Made by a program: the position numbers and the translations under genes. This document shows, piece by piece, positions 16,972-25,488 of a stretch of 64,000 bases of DNA. Positions within the stretch are counted from its first letter, which is position 1, and the number at the start of each line of letters is the position of its first letter. The DNA lies in contig JAWKKE010000005.1 in NCBI GenBank assembly GCA_041393415.1, forward strand, positions 73,501-137,500. Direction: 5' to 3'. This DNA is from Thermoleophilia bacterium (GTDB lineage: Bacteria; Actinomycetota; Thermoleophilia; UBA2241). Below the pieces are notes generated by a model. The model saw only the letters and a list, made by a program, of their open reading frames with translations. It had not been told where the DNA came from and made no database searches.

Positions 16972-18117
16972 ATGACCGGCGGCTTACGAATCGGCCGTCT
17001 CTTCGGTATCGACATACGCGTGCACGCGAGCTGGTTCTTCATCTTCGCCCTGTTCGCGATCACGCTGGCCAATGGGTTCTTCCCGCGCAGCTACCCCGAC
17101 TGGAGTGGCAGCACATCCTGGGTCGTGGCGATCATCGCTACCTTGCTGCTGTTCGCCTCGGTCCTCGCCCACGAACTCGGGCACTCGCTCGTCGCCCGAT
17201 CGCAGGGCATCAAGGTCAAGAGCATCACGCTCTTCCTGCTCGGAGGCGTCGCCAGCATCGAGAAGGAGGCTGCGAGCCCTGGCCGCGAGGCGACGATGGC
17301 CGGCATCGGGCCTCTCATCAGCCTCGGCATCGGCGCCGGCAGCTGGATCCTCTCCCTGCTCCTTCCGGGCCCGGATCAGGTTGTCGCGGTCCTCTACTAC
17401 CTCGGGATCGCCAACGTCTCTCTGGCGATCTTCAATCTTCTCCCCGGGTTCCCACTCGACGGCGGACGCGTCTTGCGGGCGCTACTCTGGTGGCGCAATC
17501 ACAACTTCGCTCGCGCCACACGTCAGGCCACCCGCGTCGGCCAGATCTTCGGCGTCGTCTTCATCGCGCTCGGCGTGCTGCTCATCCCCGCGGGCGACAC
17601 CCTGAGTGGCATCTGGATGGCCTTCGTCGGCTGGGTCCTGATCCAGGCGGCGGGTGCGAGCGCCAAGCAGGCCGTCCTGCAGCACGATCTCGCCAACGTC
17701 ACCACGGCACGCATCATGACGCGCCCGGCGGAATGGGTGTCTCCGTACGTCACGCTGCAGTACGCGGCCGAGGGTCACTTCACCGACTTCGAGACGCGCT
17801 GCCTACCGGTACACCCGGAGCGCGACGATCAGGAGTTCGATGGCCTCGTCTGCGGCGCGGACCTGGCCCGGATGCCTCGCAACGAATGGGACACCGATCG
17901 CGTGCGCGACGTCATGGTGCCGGCCGAGAAGGTACCAACGGTGTCGCCAGACACCCCGGCCGACGAGGCCCTGCTGCTGTTGCGTGGCGAGAACGCCGTC
18001 GACCGCCTGGCGGTCGTCGACGGCGACGGACATCTGGTCGGCTTCGTCGACGAGGCCTCAATAGCGCGCTACGAGCTTCTCCAGCAGGCGCGCAGCGACG
18101 AGCGCTCAGCCGTCTGA
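16972..18117 (+). CDS. Site-2 protease family (M50) intramembrane metalloprotease with CBS pair
   Basis: 381 residues. It starts with GGLRIGRLFGIDIRVHASWFF, typical of the SpoIVFB-like M50B group. Zinc site: AHELGHSLVA (HExxH) in a membrane helix and the distal NLLPGFPLDGGRVLRALLW (NxxPxxPLDGG), supplying the third ligand. Six hydrophobic segments are visible. The C-terminal third (about 240-375) is a CBS-domain pair (VSPYVTLQYAAEG..., VRDVMVPAEKVPTV), which in relatives binds adenine nucleotides and controls cleavage. Substrates are usually anti-sigma factors or membrane-bound regulators; none is identifiable nearby. Strong ribosome site GGAGGTG before ATG. Confidence 0.9.
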   Translation: MTGGLRIGRLFGIDIRVHASWFFIFALFAITLANGFFPRSYPDWSGSTSWVVAIIATLLLFASVLAHELGHSLVARSQGIKVKSITLFLLGGVASIEKEAASPGREATMAGIGPLISLGIGAGSWILSLLLPGPDQVVAVLYYLGIANVSLAIFNLLPGFPLDGGRVLRALLWWRNHNFARATRQATRVGQIFGVVFIALGVLLIPAGDTLSGIWMAFVGWVLIQAAGASAKQAVLQHDLANVTTARIMTRPAEWVSPYVTLQYAAEGHFTDFETRCLPVHPERDDQEFDGLVCGADLARMPRNEWDTDRVRDVMVPAEKVPTVSPDTPADEALLLLRGENAVDRLAVVDGDGHLVGFVDEASIARYELLQQARSDERSAV

Positions 18118-18160
18118 ACGCCCCCCTGACGCGCAGGCGACATCCTGATACGGTGCCGCC

Positions 18161-19186
18161 ATGCAGCACCCGTCACAGCCTGCCGTGTACGCCGACTCAC
18201 ACGGCAATCGCCCACCGGCGTTAGTAATCGCCAACCCGCAGGCGGGACGGCGACGCACGGGGCGCGAGCTGGAGGCGATCGTTGCGCGGTTGCGAGCCGC
18301 TGTCGGTCCCGTCGACATCGTGCCGACACATCGCCGCGGCGATGCCGAGGCGCAGGCAGCGCGAGCCGTCGAAGAACGCCGCCAGCTCGTTGTCTGCGTC
18401 GGAGGCGACGGCACGGTAAGCGAAGTAGTCAACGGACTGCTCGGGGACGGAGACACGGCGCTCGCCGCCGCCGACGGCCTTCCCCACCTCGGCATCGTCG
18501 CGACCGGCACCGGTTGCGACATCGGCCGCGGGCTGGGCATCGAGCCCGGCGTCGCCGCGCACGTCGACGCCATCGCCCACGGCAGTATCCGCACCCTGGA
18601 CGTCGGCTGGGCGCGTTTCGCCGGCCCCTCCGGAAGACCAATGCGGCGCCTCTGGCTCAACGTCCTCTCTGCCGGCATTGGCGGCTACGTAGACGAGTAC
18701 GTGGCGCAGGCTCCCGTGGCGCTACCGGGCATGCTCGCTTACGCCCAGGCAACGCTGCGTGCGATCGCCCACTGCGACCGCAAGCCGTTGCGCTGCCGCG
18801 TGACCCTGGCCGACGGTTCGGTGCGCGAGCGAACCTTGCACGCCTATGCCGTAGCGATCTGCAACGGCACGACTTTCGGAGCGGGGATGCGCATCGCGCC
18901 GATGGCGCGCCCCGACGACGGCCTCCTCGACGTCGTGTTCATCGAGACGCCGAGCAAGCTGCATCTCATCAGGCGCTTGCGCACCCTCTACTTCGGTGAG
19001 CACCTGCGAGAACCCGGCGTCTCCCACATCCGCTGTCACAACCTCGCACTTACGCCCATCCAGAGCAGCGCTGCAACACGCCTCTTTCCGCTCGACATCG
19101 ACGGCGAGGCATTCGGTGACGTACCGTTGACGGCTGGGCTCATGCCCCGGAGCCTGCGCGTCTGCGCACCGGCAACGGGACGATAG
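18161..19186 (+). CDS. Diacylglycerol/lipid kinase family protein
   Basis: 341 residues of the DAGK catalytic family (DgkB/YegS type). The N-terminus has ALVIANPQAGRRRTG, then the nucleotide-binding VVCVGGDGTVSEVVNGL (GGDGT signature, near residue 85) and GIVATGTGCDIGRGLGI (family: lPlGTaNDfar, here with TGTGCD). The C-terminal beta-sandwich includes CNGTTFGAGMRIAPMARPDDGLLDVVFI, the conserved 'G.G..i.P.A...DGlLDv' block. It phosphorylates a lipid such as diacylglycerol at the inner membrane face. Singleton between the M50 protease and a helicase. A sphingosine-kinase-like specificity cannot be excluded. Confidence 0.88.
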   Translation: MQHPSQPAVYADSHGNRPPALVIANPQAGRRRTGRELEAIVARLRAAVGPVDIVPTHRRGDAEAQAARAVEERRQLVVCVGGDGTVSEVVNGLLGDGDTALAAADGLPHLGIVATGTGCDIGRGLGIEPGVAAHVDAIAHGSIRTLDVGWARFAGPSGRPMRRLWLNVLSAGIGGYVDEYVAQAPVALPGMLAYAQATLRAIAHCDRKPLRCRVTLADGSVRERTLHAYAVAICNGTTFGAGMRIAPMARPDDGLLDVVFIETPSKLHLIRRLRTLYFGEHLREPGVSHIRCHNLALTPIQSSAATRLFPLDIDGEAFGDVPLTAGLMPRSLRVCAPATGR

Positions 19187-19246
19187 CGCTCAGCCGAGCA
19201 ATGTCCACCCACGTCACCCTCGTCTTCCGGTGGCGGCGCTGCTACC

Positions 19247-21772
19247 GTGATGGCGCGCCGCACAGGGCGCCGTTCAGCCATGACACACAGCGCCACATCA
19301 CCGCAAACTCCTACGCGCCTCACGGTCTTCGGCATCTCGTCGGCGCGCGCGCTGGCTCGCCGGCAGCGCGAACTCCACCCTGAGACGCGCACCATTCGCC
19401 AGCGAGAATGGTCGTACGAGACGAGCTCGGTCGAGTCTCACAGTCCGTCGCCCACAGCCAACTCGTTCACAGCATGGCTGGCAGCGCATTCATACGCCAC
19501 GCGTCGCACACCCGTCCCACTCTGGTACTGGCAACACGATGCCTCCGCATTCGCGGCCCAGGCACACACCGTACTCACGCAACTCGTGCTGCCGCTCATT
19601 CAGAGCGGCGCTCCGTACTGCCTCGGATTCTCCTTCCCGCCCGCCCTCATGGCGCCACAAGCTCTCACACTGGCACAGCGCGCCCAACTCGACCTCGAAG
19701 ACATACGCGCGCTACTGACCAACCACCAAGATGCGCTCTCGTTCGGCGGCGTCGAGGGCGAGATTGCCGGCGCCGACACTCGGCCGCGCGCGCCTCGCTA
19801 CACCCGCATCCCCGCGCGCTCTGCCGCCGCAGCGACACTCGATCCCGATCAGAGACGCGCGGTGGAGCACGGCGAAGGAGCAGCGCGCGTGCTCGCGCCC
19901 GCCGGATCCGGCAAGACCAAGACGCTGGTCGCCCGCGTGATTGAGCTCGTCGCCCGCGGCATCGACCCCGGGGGCATCCTCGTGCTGGCCTTCAACAGTC
20001 TGGCGGCGGAACAGCTTGAGGCCCGGCTCGACGGACACGGGGTCCACACCACCAGGCGGATCGCCCCACCCGGCTCGCGTGCCGCCGTCCACTGCGCCAC
20101 GTTCAACGCGTTCGGCGCTCGATACCAACGCGACGTCCTCGGTCAGCGCATCGACGTCGACACCGAGGGCTCATCTTCGCGCGCGCTCATGCGCGAGGCC
20201 TTGGCGGCAGCGGGCTGCGCCCCCGCCGCCGTCAAACCCCTGCGCAACAGCGATCCCGTCGACGCCTTCCTCGAGACACTTCCGCGCGTCCGCGCCGGCC
20301 TCGAAGCCCCCACAAGCATCGCCGTGAGCTGCGTCGTCGCCGGCGACCCACCATTGCTCCTGATCCCGTTCGCACCGGTACACGACCACTACACACGCCT
20401 GCAGTCGCTTCACCGCCGGCAATCGTTCGACGACCAGATCTACCACGCCGTCGTCGACCTGCTCGCCTCCCCCACTCGTCGAAGCCTTCTGCAACGCCGC
20501 TACACGCACATCCTCGTCGACGAGTTCCAGGACCTAAATGCCGCGCAGCACGCTCTCGTCGACATCCTCTCGCGCCCGCGACGAAATCTCTTCGTCGTAG
20601 GCGACGACGATCAGCTCATCTACGGCTGGCGCTTTGCCGATCCGCGCGGCATCCTCGGCTTCCACGATCGCCTGCCTCCATCTCCCTTCTCACGCACCTA
20701 TCTGCTCACCACCAACTATCGTTGCGCGCAGGAGGTGGTCGCGTCGGCGGCGCGCCTCGTGGCCCACAACACGGTGCGCGAAGAAAAGAGCATTCGCGCC
20801 GCGGAGGGCGCGCCCTGCGGAGCGGTGCACTTCGTCGCCGCTCCGGACTGGGCAGCCCGCAGCACGGCGCTCTGCGCGTTCCTCAGAACGGAGCGCGCTC
20901 GTCTTGACTGCGGGTGGTGCGACTTGGCGGTCCTCACGCGCTACCGTTCGCAGCAATTCGCCGTCGCTCTCGCACTGGACGCCGGCAGCGTTTCACGACC
21001 GCCCCACTTCGGCACGCGCCTGTTCACGCACCCGCGAGCACAGCGCCTGCGCGCCGAGGTGGCACGCGCTTCATCTGGCGAGACCGCCGGCAGCGCAGCG
21101 GCGCTGCTGGCGACCATGCTGGCCCCGCTCCACAGCACAGCCAGAGCCGGCAGCGACGACACTTCGGCGGCCGGCAATCAGCCGCCGCGCCGCGAACCGC
21201 GCGCCGCGAATGCCGGCCTCGACATCGCCGACTGTCTCCGCGTCCTCGCCGACGCCCACCCCGATACGGCGGCGTTCCTCGCCGCCTGGGATCACCTTGC
21301 AGCGAACGAGGCGGCAGCCTTCTCCCCATCTGCTGCTGCAGCTAGCACCGCCGGCAACGCCACAGAACCCGACGCCGTCGTCATCTCCACAATCCATGCC
21401 GCCAAAGGACGCGAGTACCGAGCGGTCGCGATCCCCGACTACGACTGCGACGTCAGTACATGGGACAGCGCGACGATCGAAGAGGAGCGTCGCGTCGTCT
21501 ACGTAGCAGCCACGCGCGCCGCCGAGTCGCTCCTCTTCACGATCGACTCGGCGGCACCATACGTCCATCCGTTCCTGCGCGAGCTCGTCGCGCCGCCGAC
21601 GCCCGACGAAGCTCGGCGACTCTCGGCGCAACTCGCAACCAACGACATCAACGACGAAGCCCGGCGAGCTCACCTGCAGCGGCGGCTCGCCGAGCTCCTC
21701 ATCCTCTTTCCCGAACTCGCCCCCGAACTCACGGGGACGAACGAGCTGCGTTCGACTTACCCGCTCCGCTGA
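19247..21772 (+). CDS. UvrD/Rep-like SF1 helicase with long N-terminal extension
   Basis: Up to 841 residues from a GTG at 19247; an ATG at 19280 is an alternative. Helicase motifs: LDPDQRRAVEHGEGAARVLAPAGSGKTKTL (Q-motif and Walker A), VLAFNSLAAEQL (Ia), LVDEFQDLN (II), VVGDDDQLIYGWRFAD (III), TNYRCAQEVV (IV), STIHAAKGREYRAV (V) and YVAATRA (VI). The first 200 residues are not a helicase domain: FGISSARALARRQRELHPETR, then a segment with WLAAHSYATRRTPVPLWYWQHD, which I cannot assign. It lacks the PcrA C-terminal Tudor module. Likely a repair or specialised helicase, second SF1A enzyme in this window. A nuclease active site was not recognised in the extension. Confidence 0.85.
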   Translation: MMARRTGRRSAMTHSATSPQTPTRLTVFGISSARALARRQRELHPETRTIRQREWSYETSSVESHSPSPTANSFTAWLAAHSYATRRTPVPLWYWQHDASAFAAQAHTVLTQLVLPLIQSGAPYCLGFSFPPALMAPQALTLAQRAQLDLEDIRALLTNHQDALSFGGVEGEIAGADTRPRAPRYTRIPARSAAAATLDPDQRRAVEHGEGAARVLAPAGSGKTKTLVARVIELVARGIDPGGILVLAFNSLAAEQLEARLDGHGVHTTRRIAPPGSRAAVHCATFNAFGARYQRDVLGQRIDVDTEGSSSRALMREALAAAGCAPAAVKPLRNSDPVDAFLETLPRVRAGLEAPTSIAVSCVVAGDPPLLLIPFAPVHDHYTRLQSLHRRQSFDDQIYHAVVDLLASPTRRSLLQRRYTHILVDEFQDLNAAQHALVDILSRPRRNLFVVGDDDQLIYGWRFADPRGILGFHDRLPPSPFSRTYLLTTNYRCAQEVVASAARLVAHNTVREEKSIRAAEGAPCGAVHFVAAPDWAARSTALCAFLRTERARLDCGWCDLAVLTRYRSQQFAVALALDAGSVSRPPHFGTRLFTHPRAQRLRAEVARASSGETAGSAAALLATMLAPLHSTARAGSDDTSAAGNQPPRREPRAANAGLDIADCLRVLADAHPDTAAFLAAWDHLAANEAAAFSPSAAAASTAGNATEPDAVVISTIHAAKGREYRAVAIPDYDCDVSTWDSATIEEERRVVYVAATRAAESLLFTIDSAAPYVHPFLRELVAPPTPDEARRLSAQLATNDINDEARRAHLQRRLAELLILFPELAPELTGTNELRSTYPLR

Positions 21773-21781
21773 ACCCGCTCC

Positions 21782-22309
21782 TCACCTGGCCGGCGGCGTC
21801 AGCGTCGCCTCGCCCGGCCTCCAGTCGATCGGGCAGAGCTCGCCGGTCTGCAACGCCTGGAGCACACGCAGCACCTCGTCCATGTTGCGGCCGATGTTGT
21901 TGTCGTGCACCACCATGTACCGCAAGACGCCTTCGGGATCCACAACAAACGTGCCGCGCAGCGAGTGACCGACGCTCTCCAGCAGTACGCCGTACTCGCG
22001 CGTCACCTCGCGGGTCATATCACTGAGAAGCGGATAGCCGAGCTTGCCGAGATCGCGCTCCACCCAAGCCATGTGGCTGTACTTGCTGTCCACACTCACG
22101 CCGATAACCTGCGCGTCCAGGTCCTCGAATTCGTTGAGACGTGCAGCAAAACCGCGAATCTCCGTGGGGCACACAAATGTGAAATCGAGAGGGTAGAAGA
22201 AGAGGACCACCCAGTTCCCGCGATAGTCACTGAGCCGCACGTCGACGAACTTACCGTCCAGCACTCCCTCGAGAGAGAAGTCTGGAGCTTGCTGTCCAAC
22301 CTGCACCAC
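21782..22309 (-). CDS. 2-Cys peroxiredoxin (AhpC/TSA family)
   Basis: 175 residues. Reduces H2O2, peroxynitrite and organic peroxides. Peroxidatic Cys in DFTFVCPTE (near residue 46) and resolving Cys in GELCPIDWRPGE near the C-terminus, the typical 2-Cys arrangement. The conserved SVDSKYSHMAWVE and LRGTFVVDPEGVLR stretches are present. The GTG at 22309 is chosen because GGCAGG sits 8 nt upstream; the frame is open further upstream, but that part has no peroxiredoxin similarity. Its 3' end lies 9 nt from the convergent helicase gene. The reductant partner (thioredoxin or AhpF/AhpD) is not in view. Confidence 0.93.
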   Translation of the reverse strand: MVQVGQQAPDFSLEGVLDGKFVDVRLSDYRGNWVVLFFYPLDFTFVCPTEIRGFAARLNEFEDLDAQVIGVSVDSKYSHMAWVERDLGKLGYPLLSDMTREVTREYGVLLESVGHSLRGTFVVDPEGVLRYMVVHDNNIGRNMDEVLRVLQALQTGELCPIDWRPGEATLTPPAR

Positions 22310-22484
22310 AGTCGGTACCTGCCTTTCGCTCGACGGGGACGAACGCGCCCCGCTGTAGTACACGGATGACTGCAGTGTGCCCACGTGTGGCCTTCTCGAT
22401 ACGGCCACGACCGGCGAAATGCGTGCCGAGAGCGGTGTTCCAGCGAGTGTAACGGGGCGGCGTGAGTGCATGGCCCAAGAAAAC

Positions 22485-22517
22485 GAGACGGGGCCGCACG
22501 CGCCCCGGCCCCGTCTC
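22485..22517 (-). terminator. GC-rich 12-bp hairpin followed by T-rich tail (minus strand)
   Basis: GAGACGGGGCCG at 22485-22496 pairs perfectly with 22506-22517 around a 9-nt loop. Read on the minus strand it is followed by GTTTTCTT, which fits an intrinsic terminator. It lies between usp (already followed by its own terminator at 22636-22681) and the peroxiredoxin gene, so it may end a short transcript or act in the peroxiredoxin leader. Confidence 0.55.
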
Positions 22518-22635
22518 TCCCCCCCAGCTATGACTTGCGCTGTATCTTATCTGATTCTGTGGCCGCACGCGCAAGGCGATCCCGAACTCTCCTTCACCCC
22601 GCCCGAGTCTCGCCACAGGCAACGCTCCGGGCAAA
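22518..22635. other. Intergenic segment between two hairpins, no gene recognised
   Basis: 118 bases bounded by two strong hairpins, with locally lower GC (TGTATCTTATCTGATTCTG). No open frame with a ribosome site was found. A small RNA read on the minus strand and ended by the 22485-22517 hairpin would fit the layout, but there is no direct support. Confidence 0.3.
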
Positions 22636-22681
22636 GAAACAGCGAGGGGCGGCGCGCTTGCCCGCCGCCCCTCGCTGTTTC
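22636..22681 (-). terminator. Rho-independent terminator after usp
   Basis: An 18-bp uninterrupted stem (GAAACAGCGAGGGGCGGC against 22664-22681) with a 10-nt loop begins 19 nt after the usp stop. On the minus strand the stem ends in TTTCTTT. It is among the strongest terminators in the window. Confidence 0.85.
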
Positions 22682-22699
22682 CTGCCTCTCCGCTGTTGA

Positions 22700-23119
22700 T
22701 CAGGCCGGTACGACCAACACCGGGACGGTAGCGCTCTTCACGACCTTGTTCACGACGCTGCCGCCTCCCAGAAGACCAGCCATGAAACCCACGCCGCGGG
22801 CGCCCATCACGATGACGTCGGCGCCGCGATCGTGGGCCACCTCTAGGATCTTTTCGGCCTCATTGCCGTACTCGACAACCACCTCAACATCGGCCTTTCC
22901 GTACAGTTCGCGCATACGCGCCTCGGCCTTCTCCCCGTACACTTTGGCGACGGTGGACGCCGACTTGTCCTGCATCTCACCGACGTCGTAGTTGTACGAC
23001 GTGGCGACAACGTGCAGCACCACCAGCTTGCCCTCACAAAGCCCTACGGCAGCCTCGAAGGCTTTGTTGGAGTTCTCGGAGAAATCCGAGCAAACCAAGA
23101 CATTTCCGAACCCGGCCAT
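22700..23119 (-). CDS. Universal stress protein (UspA family)
   Basis: 139 residues, the standard single-domain Usp length. N-terminus NVLVCSDFSENSNKAFEAA; the C-terminal ATP-binding signature G-x2-G-x9-G-[ST] is recognisable as VMGARGVGFMAGLLGGGSVVNKVVKSATVPVLVV. Such ATP-binding Usps form dimers and respond to starvation or oxidative stress. Ribosome site AGGAGGGGG before the ATG. Monocistronic: an upstream gap contains the terminator of the symporter locus, and a strong terminator follows. Neighbouring peroxiredoxin makes a stress-related pairing plausible. Confidence 0.92.
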   Translation of the reverse strand: MAGFGNVLVCSDFSENSNKAFEAAVGLCEGKLVVLHVVATSYNYDVGEMQDKSASTVAKVYGEKAEARMRELYGKADVEVVVEYGNEAEKILEVAHDRGADVIVMGARGVGFMAGLLGGGSVVNKVVKSATVPVLVVPA

Positions 23120-23280
23120 GGTCCCCCTCCTATGATATTCGCTTGCGCCATGCCTTACTCACCCACTACCCACATAGCGGGGGTTTCAAGCCATCGCAGC
23201 GCAACCGACATCCCGAGTCCCGCGAGCCGCCTATCCCGAGGAAAGGGATGTGCATGGCGGCACGCGTGCGGAACGAAGAA

Positions 23281-23321
23281 CGGCGCCGCAACCACTATCA
23301 TCGCAAGTGGTTGCGGCGCCG
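23281..23321 (-). terminator. Strong terminator closing the amidase/carbamoyltransferase/symporter locus
   Basis: A 16-bp perfect stem (23281-23296 with 23306-23321) around a 9-nt loop, 52 nt after the lipoprotein stop on the minus strand, followed there by TTCTTCGTT. It marks the probable end of the transcript that starts at the amidase gene. Confidence 0.8.
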
Positions 23322-23373
23322 CTTATCTCACACAAACTCCCTCACGAGGCAAAGTGCCTCGACCCGCCCAAAC

Positions 23374-23742
23374 TTAGGGGGTCGACAACGTGAAGGACTC
23401 CACCTTGTCGTCAACAAAGTTGATGTACAGGCGGTTACGCCCGTCGTTGATGAAGTACTTGTAGACGCGCTTGCCGTCGATGTCCTGAATGGTCGCAGGA
23501 TAATCCACGACATCCTTGACCTCGCTGGTGGTCATCCCCACTTTGAGAGTGGCGAAGTCACCCGGCAGAGTTGAAGCGTCCACTTGCTCCACGACCGGCG
23601 TCACGGAGTCTTCCATGCCGACCGTGGAGCCGAACTCCTCCTGGCCGCGGTCGGTGTTCCCACACCCCGCTGCGACCAGCAGCATTGCCGCCGCCGCGAC
23701 GAGCAAGCACATCAGCAAGAACGCACTGCGCTTTCTCTTCAT
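23374..23742 (-). CDS. Lipoprotein with BamE/SmpA-like fold
   Basis: 122 residues. Signal peptide MKRKRSAFLLMCLLVAAAAM ending in the lipobox LVAAGC, so Cys27 is the expected lipidated residue. The mature part has an acidic linker and the stretch FATLKVGMTTSEVKDVV followed by YKYFINDGRNRLYINFVDDKVESF. This is the 'kvGMt..eV...lG.P' helix-beta pattern of BamE/SmpA and related lipoproteins. Good ribosome site (GAGGAGAAAGG). It is last in the symporter locus before the terminator, 151 nt after the micro-gene; part of the locus is likely but not proven. The specific role is unknown. Confidence 0.75.
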   Translation of the reverse strand: MKRKRSAFLLMCLLVAAAAMLLVAAGCGNTDRGQEEFGSTVGMEDSVTPVVEQVDASTLPGDFATLKVGMTTSEVKDVVDYPATIQDIDGKRVYKYFINDGRNRLYINFVDDKVESFTLSTP

Positions 23743-23893
23743 AGTACCTTTCTCCTCTTCCCCCTACCGTCACCGGTCCTTCGCGCAGCTTCGCAGAAAC
23801 TGAGCGGTGCCGGTGACTATGGCACGATCACGACCGGCATAGGTGCCGACCAAAGTCGGCCTGGCGCCGGTTTCATGTCGTCCCGGGCTCCGA

Positions 23894-23971
23894 TCACATA
23901 CCCGTCACGGCGACAATGACGACCGCGACCGCGACAACACAGTTGGCGAAGAAAATCACCTTCGCGAGCAT
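23894..23971 (-). CDS. 25-residue single-span membrane microprotein
   Basis: A short frame beginning MLAKVIFFANCVVAVA and ending in VTGM: one basic residue, then an uninterrupted hydrophobic helix. It starts 55 nt after the 118-residue protein's stop, with a strong ribosome site (AGGGGGTGG) 7 nt before the ATG, which is better than several real genes here. Very small helper subunits adjacent to sodium-solute symporters are known, so an accessory role for the symporter at 25489-27099 is plausible. The sequence does not match any helper family I know. Confidence 0.6.
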   Translation of the reverse strand: MLAKVIFFANCVVAVAVVIVAVTGM

Positions 23972-24026
23972 AGTCTTCCACCCCCTAGTGCTCGAACATC
24001 ATCAACCGACAGAGATCCTGTTGACA

Positions 24027-24383
24027 CTACTGGCTCTGTTCCGTTTGCGACCCTGGCTTGACGATCTGGATCTGATTGTTGGCGACAGCCCCGTTGTACT
24101 GCACTTGCGATACGAACACCGCGATGAGGCAGAACCACAGCGCCATCATCGACCAGAACGCGACCCTGCGGGCCCTGGCCGATCGCGCCGTGCCCCACGC
24201 GACTCCGGCAATAAGGACTGGCGGCATACTCAGCTTCACGGCCAGCAATATGGCCTCAGGAGAGTACACGGACAACACCAGCACGACGGTCGACCACGCA
24301 ACGGCAACGATAGCAGCCCACTTGGCAACCACGTCGCGGTTGTCCTGGAACCGAAGTAGCAGTCGTTCTACTGATGAAGCCAT
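24027..24383 (-). CDS. Small three-helix membrane protein of the symporter locus
   Basis: 118 residues from ATG 24383 (GGGG upstream). Three hydrophobic segments are visible: about 20-40 (WAAIVAVAWSTVVLVLSVY), 42-62 (AILLAVKLSMPPVLIAGVAWG) and 73-95 (AFWSMMALWFCLIAVFVSQV), with a short polar Gln-rich tail. A basic ARSARARR loop sits between the second and third. No family recognised. It lies 17 nt downstream of the 210-residue gene, hence the same transcript. Perhaps a membrane partner of the neighbouring single-span protein or of the symporter. Confidence 0.7.
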   Translation of the reverse strand: MASSVERLLLRFQDNRDVVAKWAAIVAVAWSTVVLVLSVYSPEAILLAVKLSMPPVLIAGVAWGTARSARARRVAFWSMMALWFCLIAVFVSQVQYNGAVANNQIQIVKPGSQTEQSQ

Positions 24384-24400
24384 TACCCAAGTACCCCTTA

Positions 24401-25033
24401 TTACCTGAAGAGCGAGAGCGGCGGACGGTAGTTGCCCTTCCATCGCTTGTACACAAACTCCGCTGACGAGCGCGTGTCGCGCGCTTCTTGCACGACGTCC
24501 GCTACAGAGGCGATTGACTCCTGCGTAACGGTAGCGCCGTTCCCGAAGGTTGCGAGCATCGTCTCGGCGAGCGTGTTGCCGGCCTCCTTCATCGCCCAAC
24601 TCATGACCGCGAGGGTTGCGGTATCGGCCCTCATGTCAGCTAGCATCGCCCGGCCCTCGGCTTCGTCGGGGCCCGGCCAGCTGGGCAGAAAGTCATCCGG
24701 CTGGTCCATGAACCGAATTGTGTACATCGTGCGCTGGAAGAACGGCTGACCCTTGCCATCGACCCAGAACTTCTGATTGATGGCGAGCAGCTTCTCGCTC
24801 TGCTTGAGGACTTCGTCGACGTTCTGACGATCCTCCGGCTCACTCTGAAGATTGTCGTAGGCGAGAAGCAGTTGGTTCTCAACTGGCATCGCCTTCTTCT
24901 GGTAGCTGTGGAGCTCCTTCTCGACCGGAGTGAGCATCGAGAGCTTGCTGCCTATCTGCGGCCACGTGATCCACATGACGGCGAACACACATGCCGCCAC
25001 CACTGCCACCCTTATGAGCCACTTTCTAACCAA
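24401..25033 (-). CDS. Membrane-anchored extracytoplasmic protein of the symporter locus
   Basis: 210 residues from a TTG start (AGG 7 nt upstream), giving the basic lead VRKWLIR and one membrane helix (about 8-25). The remainder is soluble and helical with many charged residues (KELHSYQKKAMPVENQLLLAYDNLQSE...), and is predicted to face outside. Trp/Phe/Pro-rich segments (PFFQRTMYTIRFMDQPDDFLPSWPGPDE) could contact a membrane or ligand. I recognise no domain. Located 106 nt after the 110-residue membrane protein and 17 nt before the next small membrane gene. GTG codons slightly downstream are alternative starts. Confidence 0.65.
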   Translation of the reverse strand: MVRKWLIRVAVVAACVFAVMWITWPQIGSKLSMLTPVEKELHSYQKKAMPVENQLLLAYDNLQSEPEDRQNVDEVLKQSEKLLAINQKFWVDGKGQPFFQRTMYTIRFMDQPDDFLPSWPGPDEAEGRAMLADMRADTATLAVMSWAMKEAGNTLAETMLATFGNGATVTQESIASVADVVQEARDTRSSAEFVYKRWKGNYRPPLSLFR

Positions 25034-25139
25034 CGTCGCGCCTATCCTCTCGTGCAGTACTACAGAGACTCGCGGCTCGTGCTCAGTGAATACTCTTGAT
25101 TCACCCGCACACGCGCGAGCTGTCTAGCGCCAGACTTGA

Positions 25140-25472
25140 TCAACCGCCAGTACCCTTGCCGCCCGTGAAGTCGATGATGACGACGGCGTACGAGTAGATG
25201 GCGGACGCCGCGATCCAGAAGTAGGTGATGATGTGATCGAGCTGGAACTGTGCCCGAGTCACGTAGCCGTCCACGAACAGACACCACAGACACCAGAAAA
25301 GAAGGAAGCCACAGTGAACGTACGCGCCGAAATCCCACCACCAGTCGCTGCTCTCGACGTGCATATAGTGACGCCAGTTACCGGTCTCCGGGTCGTAGTC
25401 GCGGAGATGCTCGAGCAGCGCGTCGTGGTCCATCTCGATGCGATGTTGAATATCGTGATGCTCTTCAGACAT
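25140..25472 (-). CDS. Trp-rich two-helix membrane protein next to symporter
   Basis: 110 residues, 16 nt after the symporter stop with an excellent ribosome site (GAGGAGGGAAACTA-ATG). The N-terminal 45 residues are soluble, acidic and His-rich (EEHHDIQHRIEMDHD), then an aromatic membrane segment (WWWDFGAYVHCGFLLFWCLW) and a second one (ITYFWIAASAIYSYAVVII) follow. The layout resembles small subunits that accompany sodium-solute symporters, but I see no match to DUF4212 or MetS helpers. Tight coupling to the symporter makes a subunit role the best guess. Confidence 0.7.
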   Translation of the reverse strand: MSEEHHDIQHRIEMDHDALLEHLRDYDPETGNWRHYMHVESSDWWWDFGAYVHCGFLLFWCLWCLFVDGYVTRAQFQLDHIITYFWIAASAIYSYAVVIIDFTGGKGTGG

Positions 25473-25488
25473 TAGTTTCCCTCCTCTC

